This document shows, one piece after another, positions 21,010 through 32,060 of a stretch of 55,984 bases of DNA (position 1 is the first letter of the stretch; every line of letters begins with the position of its first letter). The notes beneath the pieces are model-generated. The model was not told the origin of the DNA. It worked only from the letters and a program-made list of their open reading frames with translations, and made no database searches. The translations under genes were made by a program, and so were the position numbers. Source of the DNA: Chromatiaceae bacterium (GTDB taxonomy: Bacteria; Pseudomonadota; Gammaproteobacteria; Chromatiales; Chromatiaceae); assembly GCA_022340805.1 (NCBI GenBank), contig JAJDNF010000079.1:1-55984 (forward strand). The letters are read 5' to 3'.

Positions 21010-21030
21010 CTTCGAGTTATTTGTTCGAAG
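21010..21030. promoter_or_regulatory. Operator-like dyad upstream of the PstS-like/porin/GGDEF operon
   Basis: CTTCGA and TCGAAG flank nine AT-rich bases about 125 bases upstream of the operon start. The AT-rich context suggests a promoter, but no clean -35/-10 pair was found. The rest of this 261-base spacer shows nothing else. Confidence 0.3.
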
Positions 21031-21146
21031 TCTAGGCGATGGCACGGGAACGGCAACCGCGCAGCCGGGGAAACAGATGCCTGAAGTGGCCATAGTGTGC
21101 ACCATCACTCAGCATCGTGACCGGCACGCGGGATCAGCGGCCGGGT

Positions 21147-21629
21147 TCAATTCCTGGCCGCGAGGCCTTGCCCGGTGGCGCGGCGTAATTCGTCGAGGAT
21201 GCTCACCAGATCGCTGTGCCAGCGACCCAACTGGATCTGCACCTCTTCAGCGGCGAAGAAAGGCAGTAGCGCCTCGGGATTCAGGACAGCCAGCAGGGTC
21301 TCGTCCTTCTCGGCAATCACGGCGATCTTTAGCGGCACATAGGAGACCAGTTCCGGATAGCGTTCGGTGATCATCCGCACCTCGGAGATCTTGCCGAAAA
21401 ACACCACGCGATAGAAATCGCTCTTGTACCCAAAGTCCGACATCCCACTGTCGCACAACTGGATGTGCGCGACCGAGTAGCCGTGCTCCTCGATACTGCT
21501 CTTGACATACTCGAGCGCAATCTCCGCGCGCATCGGAATTCGCGCCATCAGCATATCGTCCGCCAACGCGGCCCCGCCGATCAGCCAAAGCGCAACCAGG
21601 GGCAGGATGCTTCGCAGATGCGTTTTCAC
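21147..21629 (-). CDS. Secreted DUF302 protein
   Basis: A 160-residue protein with a signal peptide (about 1-23) and one DUF302 domain. Its core includes VKSSIEEHGYSVAHIQLCDSGMSDFGYKSDFYRVVFFG-type strands, LVSYVPLKIAVIAEKDETLLAVLNPE and a final helical segment LVSILDELRRAT. The GTG at 21629 overlaps the stop of the preceding cytochrome gene by four bases and has GGAGG just upstream, so translation is coupled. DUF302 proteins are common in sulfur-oxidising bacteria; their function is not established. Confidence 0.85.
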   Translation of the reverse strand: MKTHLRSILPLVALWLIGGAALADDMLMARIPMRAEIALEYVKSSIEEHGYSVAHIQLCDSGMSDFGYKSDFYRVVFFGKISEVRMITERYPELVSYVPLKIAVIAEKDETLLAVLNPEALLPFFAAEEVQIQLGRWHSDLVSILDELRRATGQGLAARN

Positions 21630-22681
21630 AGGGTCACCTCCTCGATAATCGACACGAAGGTCTGCTCCATCCTGTCCCACATTTCCACCAGTTCGTCGTT
21701 ATTGAACCAGCGCGATACCACGCGCAGATTGGGTACGGCAAGCAGGACAGTTCCATCCTTGCGCTCCATGATGGTGATCCGGCAGGGCAGTACCACACCC
21801 AGGCGCGGCTCTGTCTTCAACATGCCGTACAGCACGTTGAAATTGCAGAAGCGCACGCCGATCTGGCGTGTGTTGACACTGAACTCGTCGATCAACCCCT
21901 CCTCGACCAGGCGATCCGGGAAGATCCGGAAGTTGGCGCCAGTCAACGCCGCCTTCACATTGGCGACCGTGGTGTCGAAATCGTACGGCGACTCGTAGAT
22001 ATGCGTGGGGCGCTCGTCGGGCGCCAGTGCGGCCGCTTCGACCTGCCGCTGCTCGAAAGAGCGCACATACGCAACCAGGTCATTGATTTCCTGCGCAGCG
22101 AGCTTGCCTGCCCCAAACGCGGGCATATCCGAAGACTTGCGTCCCACCTCGATCACATGGTGAATCATCGGGTCGGAGATCGACTGCAAGAACCCCGAAT
22201 TGGAGATCGATGCCGGCATGACCAGGAACGATCGCTCGCGCGACCCCGTGACCCCGGTCCCCTGGCCTTCGCCGCTACCGTCCTCGCCATGACATTTCAC
22301 GCAGTGCTCGGCATACAGGACCTTGCCTTGCTCCGCGTTGCCGACAATCGGCGCGTCGCTGTAGGTCGGCTCGGTAGTCTTGGAGCGCTCCCGCAGAAAC
22401 TTCACGATCGCATGGACCTGGGCATCGCTCATGCGCTGGAACGCAGGCATGACTCGACCCGGCCTACCCAGGCGCACGGTCTTGAACAGATAGTCATCCG
22501 TGACGTCCCGCAGCTTGGCGTTCGGCAGCGGCAGACCGATGCCGCCGTGTCCCTGCATCTGGTGACAGGCGCTGCAATGCTCGATGTAGAGCTCGCGTCC
22601 ATCCGGCGCGGCATGGGCGGCCCCCCCGGCGACCCACATCGCCAGGCAAAGGCAGGAAAGCAACGAACGTCGATAGGTCAT
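21626..22681 (-). CDS. Diheme cytochrome c fused to a DUF302 domain
   Basis: A 351-residue periplasmic protein: signal peptide (about 1-25), cytochrome c domain 1 with CSACH at 36-40 and Met78 as likely sixth ligand (VMPAF), cytochrome c domain 2 with CVKCH at 127-131 and Met in SDMPAF, then a C-terminal DUF302 domain (about 240-345) containing FCNFNVLYGMLKTEPRLGVVLPCRI. The fusion, and the four-base overlap with a second DUF302 gene, tie DUF302 to periplasmic electron transfer. A 17-bp palindrome sits in its promoter region. An upstream in-frame start would remove the signal peptide from the N-terminus, so 22681 is preferred. Confidence 0.9.
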   Translation of the reverse strand: MTYRRSLLSCLCLAMWVAGGAAHAAPDGRELYIEHCSACHQMQGHGGIGLPLPNAKLRDVTDDYLFKTVRLGRPGRVMPAFQRMSDAQVHAIVKFLRERSKTTEPTYSDAPIVGNAEQGKVLYAEHCVKCHGEDGSGEGQGTGVTGSRERSFLVMPASISNSGFLQSISDPMIHHVIEVGRKSSDMPAFGAGKLAAQEINDLVAYVRSFEQRQVEAAALAPDERPTHIYESPYDFDTTVANVKAALTGANFRIFPDRLVEEGLIDEFSVNTRQIGVRFCNFNVLYGMLKTEPRLGVVLPCRITIMERKDGTVLLAVPNLRVVSRWFNNDELVEMWDRMEQTFVSIIEEVTL

Positions 22682-22703
22682 ACCTGAACCCTTGAGCGCG
22701 GTT

Positions 22704-22720
22704 ATATTGCGCCGCAATAT
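22704..22720. promoter_or_regulatory. 17-bp perfect palindrome, operator candidate
   Basis: ATATTGCG, one C, then CGCAATAT, centred about 31 bases upstream of the cytochrome c/DUF302 start. AT-rich promoter-like DNA (TTTTATATC on the minus strand) lies just upstream, so a repressor bound here would block transcription. The regulator is unknown. Confidence 0.5.
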
Positions 22721-22881
22721 TAGCGGATACTGATATAAAATACTTGGATCGAGGCCGGATTTTTTGAGGTCGATCAATAAACGGCGCCAATCTGGCGGCG
22801 CGGTCACACCGGCGGGGCCATCCACCCCGTGAACTTTAGCCGCTTCTGCACATGCCTCGGCGGGGCACCGACTCGCGCCGT

Positions 22882-24795
<1,914 letters not shown>

Positions 24796-25398
24796 CTAGT
24801 TGCTGAAGAAGCGCTCGAGGCGAAACTCGCCGGTCATCGCAACACCGATCTCTTGCGCGGTGCGAGCGCCACGAATGCCGCAGAAATAGTCGTTGAGGAG
24901 TTCAAGCCGGTAGTTGGCCCCCGCGGCACTCTTGGCCGACAGCCAGGTCGGTGCCTTTGCCTTGGAGACCGGTGGGTCGCGGCGCGGATTGGCATAGGCG
25001 TAAACCTTGTACTCGCGCGTCTCGCAGCGATAGCCCTCAAAGGAGCCAGACTCGGCGCCCTGATCACTGCGCAGCCACAACCAAACGCGCACGACGCGGT
25101 CTTTCGGGTCGACCGTGATCCGCGACCTGTCGATCAGCAGCGTCATGCCGCGCGGCAGCGCATCGACCCCTACCGGGCTGAGATTCTCGGCTTGCGGCAT
25201 CGCCAGGACCTCGGTTTCGTTCTCGATCCAGGGGATATCACCGCTATCGTCGTAGTCGAACCCACCACCGCTCCCGGTACCGCGGTAGTCGCGATAAGGA
25301 TCGGGATCCGCAGCATGGGGCGCGCCGGCCAAGCCGACCAGCATGCCCAGCACGGCGCCGCGTACGAGCAGTTTCAAAGGGTTTTTTCGGATTAGCAT
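24796..25398 (-). CDS. CNP1-like secreted protein
   Basis: A 200-residue protein with a signal peptide (about 1-29) and the CNP1-like domain: WIENETEVLAMPQAENL, then YRCETREYKVYAYANPRRD and LLNDYFCGIRG near the end. The paired Cys in these segments could form a disulfide. The family is widespread in beta- and gammaproteobacteria and has no known function. It is divergent from xseB and lies just upstream of parE on the same strand. Confidence 0.85.
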   Translation of the reverse strand: MLIRKNPLKLLVRGAVLGMLVGLAGAPHAADPDPYRDYRGTGSGGGFDYDDSGDIPWIENETEVLAMPQAENLSPVGVDALPRGMTLLIDRSRITVDPKDRVVRVWLWLRSDQGAESGSFEGYRCETREYKVYAYANPRRDPPVSKAKAPTWLSAKSAAGANYRLELLNDYFCGIRGARTAQEIGVAMTGEFRLERFFSN

Positions 25399-25498
25399 AG
25401 CGGCGGAGTTTAACGCGCGGGCCGGTCACTCTGCACCCACCGGGTTTACCTGCTGTGGCTGCCTGCGGTAGCTTAACACCGTCAACCGGAAACACTAG

Positions 25499-25738
25499 AT
25501 GAGCAAGAAAAAAGCCACCTCACCGTCTTTCGAAGAATCGCTGGGCGAACTCGAGACGCTCGTCGAGCGCATGGAGAGTGGTGAACTCAGCCTCGAGGAT
25601 TCTCTCAGTGCGTTCGAGCGCGGGATCGCGCTGACCCGCAGTTGTCAGCAGGCGCTGCAGGCCGCCGAACAGCGGGTCGAGATCCTGACTGCCAGGACAC
25701 CCGACGCCGCGACCGAACCGTTCGACGATGACGCTTGA
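25499..25738 (+). CDS. xseB: Exodeoxyribonuclease VII small subunit
   Basis: A 79-residue protein with the family hallmark [27 protein letters not shown]-type helical pair (residues 9-35) and [18 protein letters not shown]. It partners XseA, which degrades single-stranded DNA; xseA is not in this window. It overlaps ispA by 11 bases, the classic xseB-ispA arrangement. Confidence 0.95.
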   Translation: MSKKKATSPSFEESLGELETLVERMESGELSLEDSLSAFERGIALTRSCQQALQAAEQRVEILTARTPDAATEPFDDDA

Positions 25739-26630
25739 TCCGGCATTCCAGGTGTTCCTCGGCGACTGCCGGGCGCGTGTCGAGCGGGCCCTCGATCGTT
25801 GGCTGCCGGCGCAGACGACCCAGCCCAAGCGACTGCATGCCGCGATGCGCTACGCGACGCTGGGCGACGGCAAACGGATCCGGCCTGTGCTGGTATACGG
25901 CGCCGGGCAGGCCCTGGGCGTCAGGCCGGACTGCCTCGACGGGGCCGCCTGCGCGGTCGAGCTGATCCACGCCTACTCGCTGATCCACGATGACCTCCCG
26001 GCAATGGACGACGACGACCTGCGGCGCGGACGCCCGACCTGTCACAGGGCCTACGACGAGGCGACCGCAATCCTGGCCGGCGATGCGCTGCAGACGCTGG
26101 CCTTCCGCGTGTTGTGCGAGGACGACGGCCTGTGCATCGACCGAGCCGATCGGCTGCGCATGATCGCCGAACTGGCGCATGCCGCTGGCTCGCGCGGCAT
26201 GGCGGGTGGACAGGCACTGGACATGGAGGCGACCGGCCGGCAGCTCGACCTCGCCCAGCTCGAGAACCTGCATATTCACAAGACCGGGGCGCTGATCCTC
26301 GCCAGCGTGCGGCTTGGCGCGCTCGCCGCGGGCGCCGCCAAGGATGCGCGTCTGCCCGGCCTGGAGCGCTACGCCAAGTGCATCGGGCTGGCCTTTCAGG
26401 TGCACGACGATGTGCTCGACGTGGAGGGTGATACCGCGGTCCTGGGCAAAACGCGCGGCAAGGACGCGGCGGCAGATAAGGCGACCTACCCGGCGCTGAT
26501 CGGACTGGACGCGGCGCGCGAGATGGCGCGACGCCTGATCGACGAGGCCCTGGACACGATCGCCGCACTCGACCAGGCGGCCGATCCGCTGCGCCAGCTT
26601 GCGCACTATATAATCGGCCGTAGGCGTTGA
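25728..26630 (+). CDS. ispA: Farnesyl diphosphate synthase
   Basis: A 300-residue prenyltransferase with both aspartate-rich motifs: [10 protein letters not shown] (first, after LIHAYSLIH) and DDVLD in [13 protein letters not shown]. Lys/Arg substrate residues GDGKRIRP are present. It condenses isopentenyl and dimethylallyl or geranyl diphosphates to farnesyl diphosphate for quinones and cell-wall lipid carriers. In many relatives dxs follows; here folE2 follows after a 175-base spacer with its own promoter. Confidence 0.95.
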   Translation: MTLDPAFQVFLGDCRARVERALDRWLPAQTTQPKRLHAAMRYATLGDGKRIRPVLVYGAGQALGVRPDCLDGAACAVELIHAYSLIHDDLPAMDDDDLRRGRPTCHRAYDEATAILAGDALQTLAFRVLCEDDGLCIDRADRLRMIAELAHAAGSRGMAGGQALDMEATGRQLDLAQLENLHIHKTGALILASVRLGALAAGAAKDARLPGLERYAKCIGLAFQVHDDVLDVEGDTAVLGKTRGKDAAADKATYPALIGLDAAREMARRLIDEALDTIAALDQAADPLRQLAHYIIGRRR

Positions 26631-26725
26631 ATTAAAAGGCTTTTCTGGCCCCGCCCACGACAAAACGATAGCGCAATCGGGCACTTGCGGCGATAATGCC
26701 CGGCTCCGCCACAGATTTTCCGGTG

Positions 26726-26754
26726 TTTTGCCGCATCTGCTGGGCGCATATAAT
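26726..26754 (+). promoter_or_regulatory. Promoter candidate for folE2
   Basis: A perfect TATAAT (26749-26754) lies 52 bases before the ATG. Upstream, TTTTGC (17-base spacing) or TTGCCG (15-base spacing) could act as -35. No zinc-regulator palindrome was recognised. Confidence 0.45.
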
Positions 26755-26805
26755 CCCGAGCAATTCACTCGACTTTAGGGGCGGGCGCGGCCCGTTCGGA
26801 CACAC

Positions 26806-27636
26806 ATGACCGCAGCAATTCCCAAGCCGACCAGCGGCGCAGACATCGAAGACGTCCAGGGCAGCGCCGATATCCGGCGCATCGCGATCAACAAGGTCGG
26901 GATCAAGGATATCCGCCACCCGGTGCGGATACAGGACCGCAGCGAGGGCGAGCAGCACACCGTCGCCACCTTCAGCATGTACGTGTTCCTGCCGCACAAT
27001 TTCAAGGGCACGCACATGTCACGGTTCGTGCAGATCCTGAACAGTCACGAGCGCGAGATTTCGGTCGAATCGTTCAAGGACATGCTCAGCGAGATGGTCG
27101 AGCGCCTCGAGTCGGAGCGCGGCCACATCGAGATGGCCTTTCCGTTCTTCGTCAACAAGCGCGCACCTGTCTCCGGCGTCGAGAGCCTGCTTGACTACGA
27201 GGTGACGCTGATCGGCGAGATCCGCAACGGCAAGCCGGAGATGTACATCAAGGTGGTGGTCCCGACCACGAGCCTGTGTCCCTGCTCCAAGTCGATCTCC
27301 GACCGCGGCGCGCACAACCAGCGTTCGCATGTCACGCTGACGGTACGCACCTGCGACTTCATCTGGATCGAGGAACTGATCGACCTGGTCGAGAAAGAGG
27401 CCTCGTGCGAGCTGTTCGGCCTGCTCAAGCGGCCGGACGAGAAATACGTGACCGAGCGTGCCTACGACAACCCTAAGTTTGTCGAGGACATGGTGCGCGA
27501 CGTCGCCGCACGGCTGAATGCCGACGATCGCATCTGCGCCTACACGGTCGAGTCGGAGAACTTCGAGTCGATCCATAATCACTCGGCCTACGCGCTGATC
27601 GAGCACGACAAAGAGGCGGAGCTTCAGGCCGGCTGA
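26806..27636 (+). CDS. folE2: GTP cyclohydrolase IB (FolE2)
   Basis: A 276-residue enzyme that makes 7,8-dihydroneopterin triphosphate from GTP for folate. It has the COG1469 pattern: [23 protein letters not shown] near the N-terminus, the metal-binding TSLCPCSK (Cys158, Cys160), GAHNQRSH and EDMVRDV. FolE2 uses several metals, unlike zinc-dependent FolE, and is often made when zinc is scarce; whether the genome also has folE is unknown from this window. It is convergent with a protease gene 14 bases away. Confidence 0.95.
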   Translation: MTAAIPKPTSGADIEDVQGSADIRRIAINKVGIKDIRHPVRIQDRSEGEQHTVATFSMYVFLPHNFKGTHMSRFVQILNSHEREISVESFKDMLSEMVERLESERGHIEMAFPFFVNKRAPVSGVESLLDYEVTLIGEIRNGKPEMYIKVVVPTTSLCPCSKSISDRGAHNQRSHVTLTVRTCDFIWIEELIDLVEKEASCELFGLLKRPDEKYVTERAYDNPKFVEDMVRDVAARLNADDRICAYTVESENFESIHNHSAYALIEHDKEAELQAG

Positions 27637-27650
27637 AGCGGCCCGGCGGA

Positions 27651-28307
27651 TCAGTATTTGCTGCGCAGAATCAGCAGATTCTCGCGCTGGTCAATCTCGA
27701 ACCGCGACAGCACGTTCATCCCGAGCAGCACGCTGCGCGGGCTGTCGCCGTCAATGACCACCGCCTTGAGGTCGTTGAATTGCACCCCGCCGATCGAGAT
27801 CGAGCGCAACGTGATCTGGTGTCCGACGGCGTCGCCGGACGCAGTGCCGACAGCTATGCGGCGTCCCTCGACACGGTGTTGAATCCCCAGTCGGGCCGCC
27901 TGCACCTCGCTCATCGCGATGCTGGTCGCGCCGGTGTCGACCAGGAAGCGGACCGGCTGGCCGTTGATCAGGCCGTCGATGAAATAGCCGCCGCGGCGGT
28001 CCTTGAGGACGCGGACCTCGCGCCGCTCGTTCGGCCGGTAGCTGGCACTGACCGCCGAGCCTAGCCGCAGCTCCTGGCGCACACCCTCGATCTCGACCAC
28101 TGCCCGGCGGGGATCTGCGCTCACCAGGCGCACACCACCCGGACCCTGCTGGCCTGCCGCGAGCACCTTGCGCTGACCGTCGATTTCGAGCATCGCCTTG
28201 CCCGGAAACAGCGCCAGCACGCGCACCGCCGGGCCCGCCAGCGCGGCCGTGCCGAGCAGGAACGCGGCGGCCACGATGGCCAGCGCTCGCTGTATGCCTG
28301 TGCGCAT
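27651..28307 (-). CDS. Periplasmic retropepsin-like aspartic protease
   Basis: A 218-residue protein with a signal peptide (about 1-24), an N-terminal beta-rich region (about 25-95) and a retropepsin-like domain (about 100-218) with the single catalytic motif FLVDTGATSIAMS. The later SVLLGMNVLSRFEID is the usual second family marker (TIGR02281-like clan AA proteases). Such enzymes act as dimers in the periplasm; the target is unknown. Not part of the rib cluster: 125 bases separate it from pgpA. Confidence 0.85.
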   Translation of the reverse strand: MRTGIQRALAIVAAAFLLGTAALAGPAVRVLALFPGKAMLEIDGQRKVLAAGQQGPGGVRLVSADPRRAVVEIEGVRQELRLGSAVSASYRPNERREVRVLKDRRGGYFIDGLINGQPVRFLVDTGATSIAMSEVQAARLGIQHRVEGRRIAVGTASGDAVGHQITLRSISIGGVQFNDLKAVVIDGDSPRSVLLGMNVLSRFEIDQRENLLILRSKY

Positions 28308-28432
28308 TAGCCCGGAAATCTCACCGGCATCACCGGAGATGGTGGGGTTCGAAGCATCTTCAATTGCGGCTGTTCCCTCGATTTTTCAACTCATTTACCC
28401 GCAGCCGTTGGCCGGCTGGCGAGATTCTTGGG

Positions 28433-28912
28433 CTACACCAGGCCTGCCATCAACTGCAGTATCGCGGCCGCGAAGACACCGGCGACCAGGTCGTCGAGCA
28501 TGATGCCCAGGCCGCCCGCGACGCGCCGGTCCAACCAGCCTATCGGCCATGGCTTCCAGATATCGAACAGGCGAAACAGCGCAAAACCGACCAGGATCCA
28601 CTGCCAGCCGGGCGGGGCCGCCAGCATGGTCAGCAGGAAACCGGCAATCTCGTCCCAGACGATCCCGGGATGGTCGTGCACACCGAGATCGCGCGACGCC
28701 GTGTCGCATACCCAGACGCCGACCACGACCACCAGCAGCAGAACCCCGACATAGGCTGCCAGCGACAGGTGGGACATGGGCAGATAGATGCCCACCGCCA
28801 GCAGGGTGCCCATGGTGCCCGGCGCCTTTGGTGAACACCCGGCGCCGAATCCAAATGCCAGCAGATGGACAATATTGCCCATCGCCGGCCGGGGCAGAGG
28901 CCTGTCCTGCAT
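28433..28912 (-). CDS. pgpA: Phosphatidylglycerophosphatase A
   Basis: A 159-residue membrane enzyme that dephosphorylates phosphatidylglycerophosphate in the inner membrane. Family signatures: GFGAGCSPKAPGTMGTL (residues 21-37), WDEIAGF and FRLFDIWKPWPI, with LGIMLDDLVAG near the C-terminus, and four hydrophobic helices. It ends the ribBA-ribH-nusB-thiL-pgpA run, 46 bases after thiL. Confidence 0.94.
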   Translation of the reverse strand: MQDRPLPRPAMGNIVHLLAFGFGAGCSPKAPGTMGTLLAVGIYLPMSHLSLAAYVGVLLLVVVVGVWVCDTASRDLGVHDHPGIVWDEIAGFLLTMLAAPPGWQWILVGFALFRLFDIWKPWPIGWLDRRVAGGLGIMLDDLVAGVFAAAILQLMAGLV

Positions 28913-28958
28913 GGTCTAGCAGGCCGCCATGCCGCAGTGGGCGGGGGCGCCCCGCAGG

Positions 28959-29924
28959 CTAGGTTCGAAAATGGTCGAAGCCAAACGGAGTCTCCTTGCT
29001 CACGCGCCCGTCCGGGTACACCAGCGCAATCCCACTATCATCGACCAGGCGGCCGATTTCTTGTATCGGCTGACTGGCATCGGCGCACACACCCAGCAGT
29101 GCATCCACCTGGGCCGGCTCGACGCTGAATACGAGTTCGTAGTCATCACCGCCGGCCAGCGCATACTGCCAGTTGCCGCGTACGCACTGTTCGCCAACCG
29201 CCGCCGAGACCGGCAGTCGGCCCAGCTCGATCACTGCCCCCAGGCCGCTGGCCGCGCAGACGTGACCAAGGTCGGCGACCAGACCGTCGGAGACATCGAT
29301 CGCGGCGTGCGCCCGCCCACGCAACAGGCGCCCAAGGGCAATCCGCGGCTCCGGGCGATCCAGGCGCCGGCGCAGAGAGTCGAATTCGGGCGGGAATACT
29401 GCGCCGCGCTGCAACATCGCCAGGGCCAGGCTCGCGTCACCGATCTGGCCGCTGAGGAACAGGCGGTCCCCGGCTCGCCCGCCGGAGCGCCGCAGCGCCT
29501 TGTCCGGGTCGACGAAGCCATGCACCTGGACCGTGATGCACAGCGGGCCACGCGTGGTGTCACCACCGACCAGTTGCACCGCGTATTCCGCCGCGAGTGC
29601 CGCGAAGCCGTCCATGAACCCGGCAAGCCAGACGGTATCGGCGCCTGGCAGGGTCAGGGCCAGGGTCGCCCAGGCCGGCTCGGCACCCATTGCGGCGAGA
29701 TCGCTGAGATTGACCGCCAGCGCCTTATGACCCAGCGCGACCGGATCGCTGCCGGGCAGAAAATGCCGACCCTCGACCAGGGTGTCCATGCTGACCGCCA
29801 GCACACGGCCAGACGGCGGCTGCAATAGCGCGCAGTCGTCGCCGATGCCGAGCAGCACGTCCGCGCGCGCGGCGGTGGCGCGGGAGAAGAACTGCCGGAT
29901 GAGGTCGAATTCGGAGACAGGCAC
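28959..29924 (-). CDS. thiL: Thiamine-monophosphate kinase
   Basis: A 321-residue PurM-like kinase that phosphorylates thiamine monophosphate to the diphosphate cofactor. Motifs: GIGDDCALL, STDMLVEGRHF-type SMDTLVEGRHF, HKALAVNLSDLAAMGA, GGDTTRG and AIDVSDGL, plus AGGDDYELVFS. It starts at a GTG 12 bases after the nusB stop. The gene is in the standard nusB-thiL-pgpA order. Confidence 0.95.
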   Translation of the reverse strand: MPVSEFDLIRQFFSRATAARADVLLGIGDDCALLQPPSGRVLAVSMDTLVEGRHFLPGSDPVALGHKALAVNLSDLAAMGAEPAWATLALTLPGADTVWLAGFMDGFAALAAEYAVQLVGGDTTRGPLCITVQVHGFVDPDKALRRSGGRAGDRLFLSGQIGDASLALAMLQRGAVFPPEFDSLRRRLDRPEPRIALGRLLRGRAHAAIDVSDGLVADLGHVCAASGLGAVIELGRLPVSAAVGEQCVRGNWQYALAGGDDYELVFSVEPAQVDALLGVCADASQPIQEIGRLVDDSGIALVYPDGRVSKETPFGFDHFRT

Positions 29925-29936
29925 GGCACAGGACGG

Positions 29937-30365
29937 TCAGCGCCGGGCCGCCGTCTCCAGCGGGCGCAGCGCACGCGCGGCCTTGTCGAGGACCCCGTTG
30001 ACATAGCGATGGCCTTGCTCGGCACCGAAGGTCTTGGCCAGCTCGACTGCCTCGTTGATCACCACCCGGTAGGGTATCTCCGGGTGCTCGATGAGTTCGT
30101 AGGCACCGAGGCGGAGAATCGCACGCTCGACGGGATCCACCGACTCGAGGGCGCGGTCGATCCAGGGCGTCAGTGCGGCATCGAGCTCATTGATACGTGC
30201 CGGCACGGCACGCACCAGTTCCGAAAAGTACCCGCCGTCGAACGTCTTCGCATCCTGCTCGAGCATGAAATGATTGATGATGGCGCCGACGTCCTGGCCG
30301 GCCATCTGCCATTGATACAGGGCCTGGATGGCCAGACTGCGCGAACGGCTGCGTTGCCGGCTCAC
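29937..30365 (-). CDS. nusB: Transcription antitermination factor NusB
   Basis: A 142-residue all-helical RNA-binding protein that works with NusA, NusE and NusG at rRNA boxA sites. Signature: RSRSLAIQALYQWQMAG at the N-terminus, ERAILRLGAYEL, PYRVVINEAVELAKTFG and YVNGVLDKAAR. It starts at GTG with GAGG upstream and lies 12 bases after ribH, as in most proteobacteria. Confidence 0.95.
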   Translation of the reverse strand: MSRQRSRSRSLAIQALYQWQMAGQDVGAIINHFMLEQDAKTFDGGYFSELVRAVPARINELDAALTPWIDRALESVDPVERAILRLGAYELIEHPEIPYRVVINEAVELAKTFGAEQGHRYVNGVLDKAARALRPLETAARR

Positions 30366-30377
30366 GATGATATTGCC

Positions 30378-30845
30378 TCAGATCTCACGCAACAGATTGA
30401 CCATCTCGATCGCACTGGCGGCCGCTTCACCGCCCTTGTTGCCGGCCTTTGTACCGGCCCGCTCGATGGCCTGTTCGATGCTGTCCACGGTCAGCACGCC
30501 GAATGCGATCGGCACACCATGTTTGAGGGTGACGTGCGCCATGCCCTTCACACACTCACCCGCCACGTATTCGAAATGCGGCGTACCGCCGCGAATCACC
30601 GCACCGAGCGCAACGATCGCGTCGTACTCGCCCTTGGCTGCGACCTTGTCCAGTACCAGCGGCATCTCGAATGCCCCGGGCAGGCGCACGACGGTGATGT
30701 CTTCGTCGCGCGCACCATGGCGTTTCAGGGTATCGATCGCACCCGCCTCGAGACTGTCGACGACGAAGCTGTTCCAGCGCGCCACTACCACGCAGAACCG
30801 GGCATTGGTGACGACCAGGCCACCCTCGATGGTCTTGATGCTCAT
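30378..30845 (-). CDS. ribH: 6,7-dimethyl-8-ribityllumazine synthase
   Basis: A 155-residue riboflavin enzyme joining the 4-carbon product of RibB with the pyrimidine from RibD. Conserved: [39 protein letters not shown] with catalytic His, [11 protein letters not shown] and [13 protein letters not shown]. An AGAGGA site precedes the ATG. It follows ribBA by 33 bases. Confidence 0.96.
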   Translation of the reverse strand: MSIKTIEGGLVVTNARFCVVVARWNSFVVDSLEAGAIDTLKRHGARDEDITVVRLPGAFEMPLVLDKVAAKGEYDAIVALGAVIRGGTPHFEYVAGECVKGMAHVTLKHGVPIAFGVLTVDSIEQAIERAGTKAGNKGGEAAASAIEMVNLLREI

Positions 30846-30878
30846 GCAGATTTCCTCTTCAAGCGTGTCCCCGCGGGG

Positions 30879-31994
30879 TTATTCGGTACTGACGAACTCG
30901 ACCACCTCGAGGTCGAAGCCGGCCAGCGCGTGCAGATGTTTCGGCGCACTCATCACGCGCATCTTGCGTACCCCGAGGTCGTACAGGATCTGTGCCCCAA
31001 CACCGATGGTGCGCAGATCGTCGTCCTGGCGCTTGTGGCGCTCCGGAATCCTGTCCTCGACCCCGTGCCACTTGTAGTCCTGGATGCGGTGGATGATGTC
31101 GCGCGCGGTGTCGTAGTTGCGCAACACCACGATCACACCCTCGCCCTCCTCGGACACCTGTTCCATCACGCGGCGCAGCGGCCAGCCACAGTCGCGCGCG
31201 CCCTCGAAAAGGTCGCACAGGGAATTTTGCACATGTACCCGCACCAGGGTTGGCCGGTCGGGACTGACCTCGCCCTTGACCAGGGCCAGATGCACCTCGT
31301 TGCCAATCACGTCCTGGTACGCATACAGCTGAAAATCACCACGCTCGGTCGGCAGGCTGCACGAGGTGACCTGCTCGACGGTCTTCTCGTTCTTGATCCG
31401 GTATTGGATCAGGTCTGCGATGGTGCCGATCTTCAGGTCGTGGGCGGCGGCGAATTTCTCGAGGTCCGGACGGCGTGCCATGCTGCCGTCTTCGTTGAGA
31501 ATCTCGACGATCACCGCGCTCGGGGAATGACCGGCCAGCCGGGCCAGGTCGCAGCCGGCCTCGGTATGTCCGGCACGCACCAGAACCCCACCCGGTTGCG
31601 CCATCAGCGGGAAGATGTGACCCGGCTGGAGCAGATCCTGCGGTTGTGCATCCGGCTTGACCGCCGCCAGCACCGTTGTCGCGCGATCGGCCGCGGAGAT
31701 ACCGGTCGTGACACCCTCGGCAGCCTCGATCGAGACGGTGAAATTGGTCGACTCCAGCTGATTGTCGGTATTGACCATCAGCGGCAGACGCAACTGCCGA
31801 CAGCGTTCCTTGGTGAGGGTCAGACAGATCAGTCCGCGACCGTACTTGGCCATGAAATTGATCGTCTCGGGCGTCGTCTGCTCCGCGGCGAGGATCAGGT
31901 CGCCCTCGTTTTCGCGATCTTCGTCGTCCATGATGATGACCATGCGGCCACGGCGCAGATCCTCAATGATTTCTTCGGTAGTGTTCAGTTCCAT
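30879..31994 (-). CDS. ribBA: DHBP synthase with degenerate GTP cyclohydrolase II domain
   Basis: A 371-residue fusion. The N-terminal RibB domain (about 1-200) is intact: [22 protein letters not shown] and [16 protein letters not shown], and should make 3,4-dihydroxybutanone 4-phosphate. The C-terminal RibA-like domain lacks the zinc-binding CxxG...CDCG set; at the equivalent spot it reads [18 protein letters not shown]. So it is probably not a GTP cyclohydrolase (the RibBX-type arrangement), and a separate ribA would be needed elsewhere. The ATG at 31994 gives the right RibB start; the frame stays open upstream. Confidence 0.88.
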   Translation of the reverse strand: MELNTTEEIIEDLRRGRMVIIMDDEDRENEGDLILAAEQTTPETINFMAKYGRGLICLTLTKERCRQLRLPLMVNTDNQLESTNFTVSIEAAEGVTTGISAADRATTVLAAVKPDAQPQDLLQPGHIFPLMAQPGGVLVRAGHTEAGCDLARLAGHSPSAVIVEILNEDGSMARRPDLEKFAAAHDLKIGTIADLIQYRIKNEKTVEQVTSCSLPTERGDFQLYAYQDVIGNEVHLALVKGEVSPDRPTLVRVHVQNSLCDLFEGARDCGWPLRRVMEQVSEEGEGVIVVLRNYDTARDIIHRIQDYKWHGVEDRIPERHKRQDDDLRTIGVGAQILYDLGVRKMRVMSAPKHLHALAGFDLEVVEFVSTE

Positions 31995-32060
31995 GCTGCT
32001 GCATCGGAGGTGGCAAACGGTGCAGTTTACCAGTCCTTGCCCCAAGGAGAGAATGCCCGG

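Noticed and set aside
30009-32060. Long plus-strand frame over ribBA, ribH and nusB
   Set aside because: It is antisense to well-conserved genes. Only its last part, from the ATG at 32061, is a real gene.
31995-32060. FMN riboswitch upstream of ribBA
   Set aside because: The spacer is only 66 bases and shows no RFN-element blocks; none was seen before ribD or ribE either.
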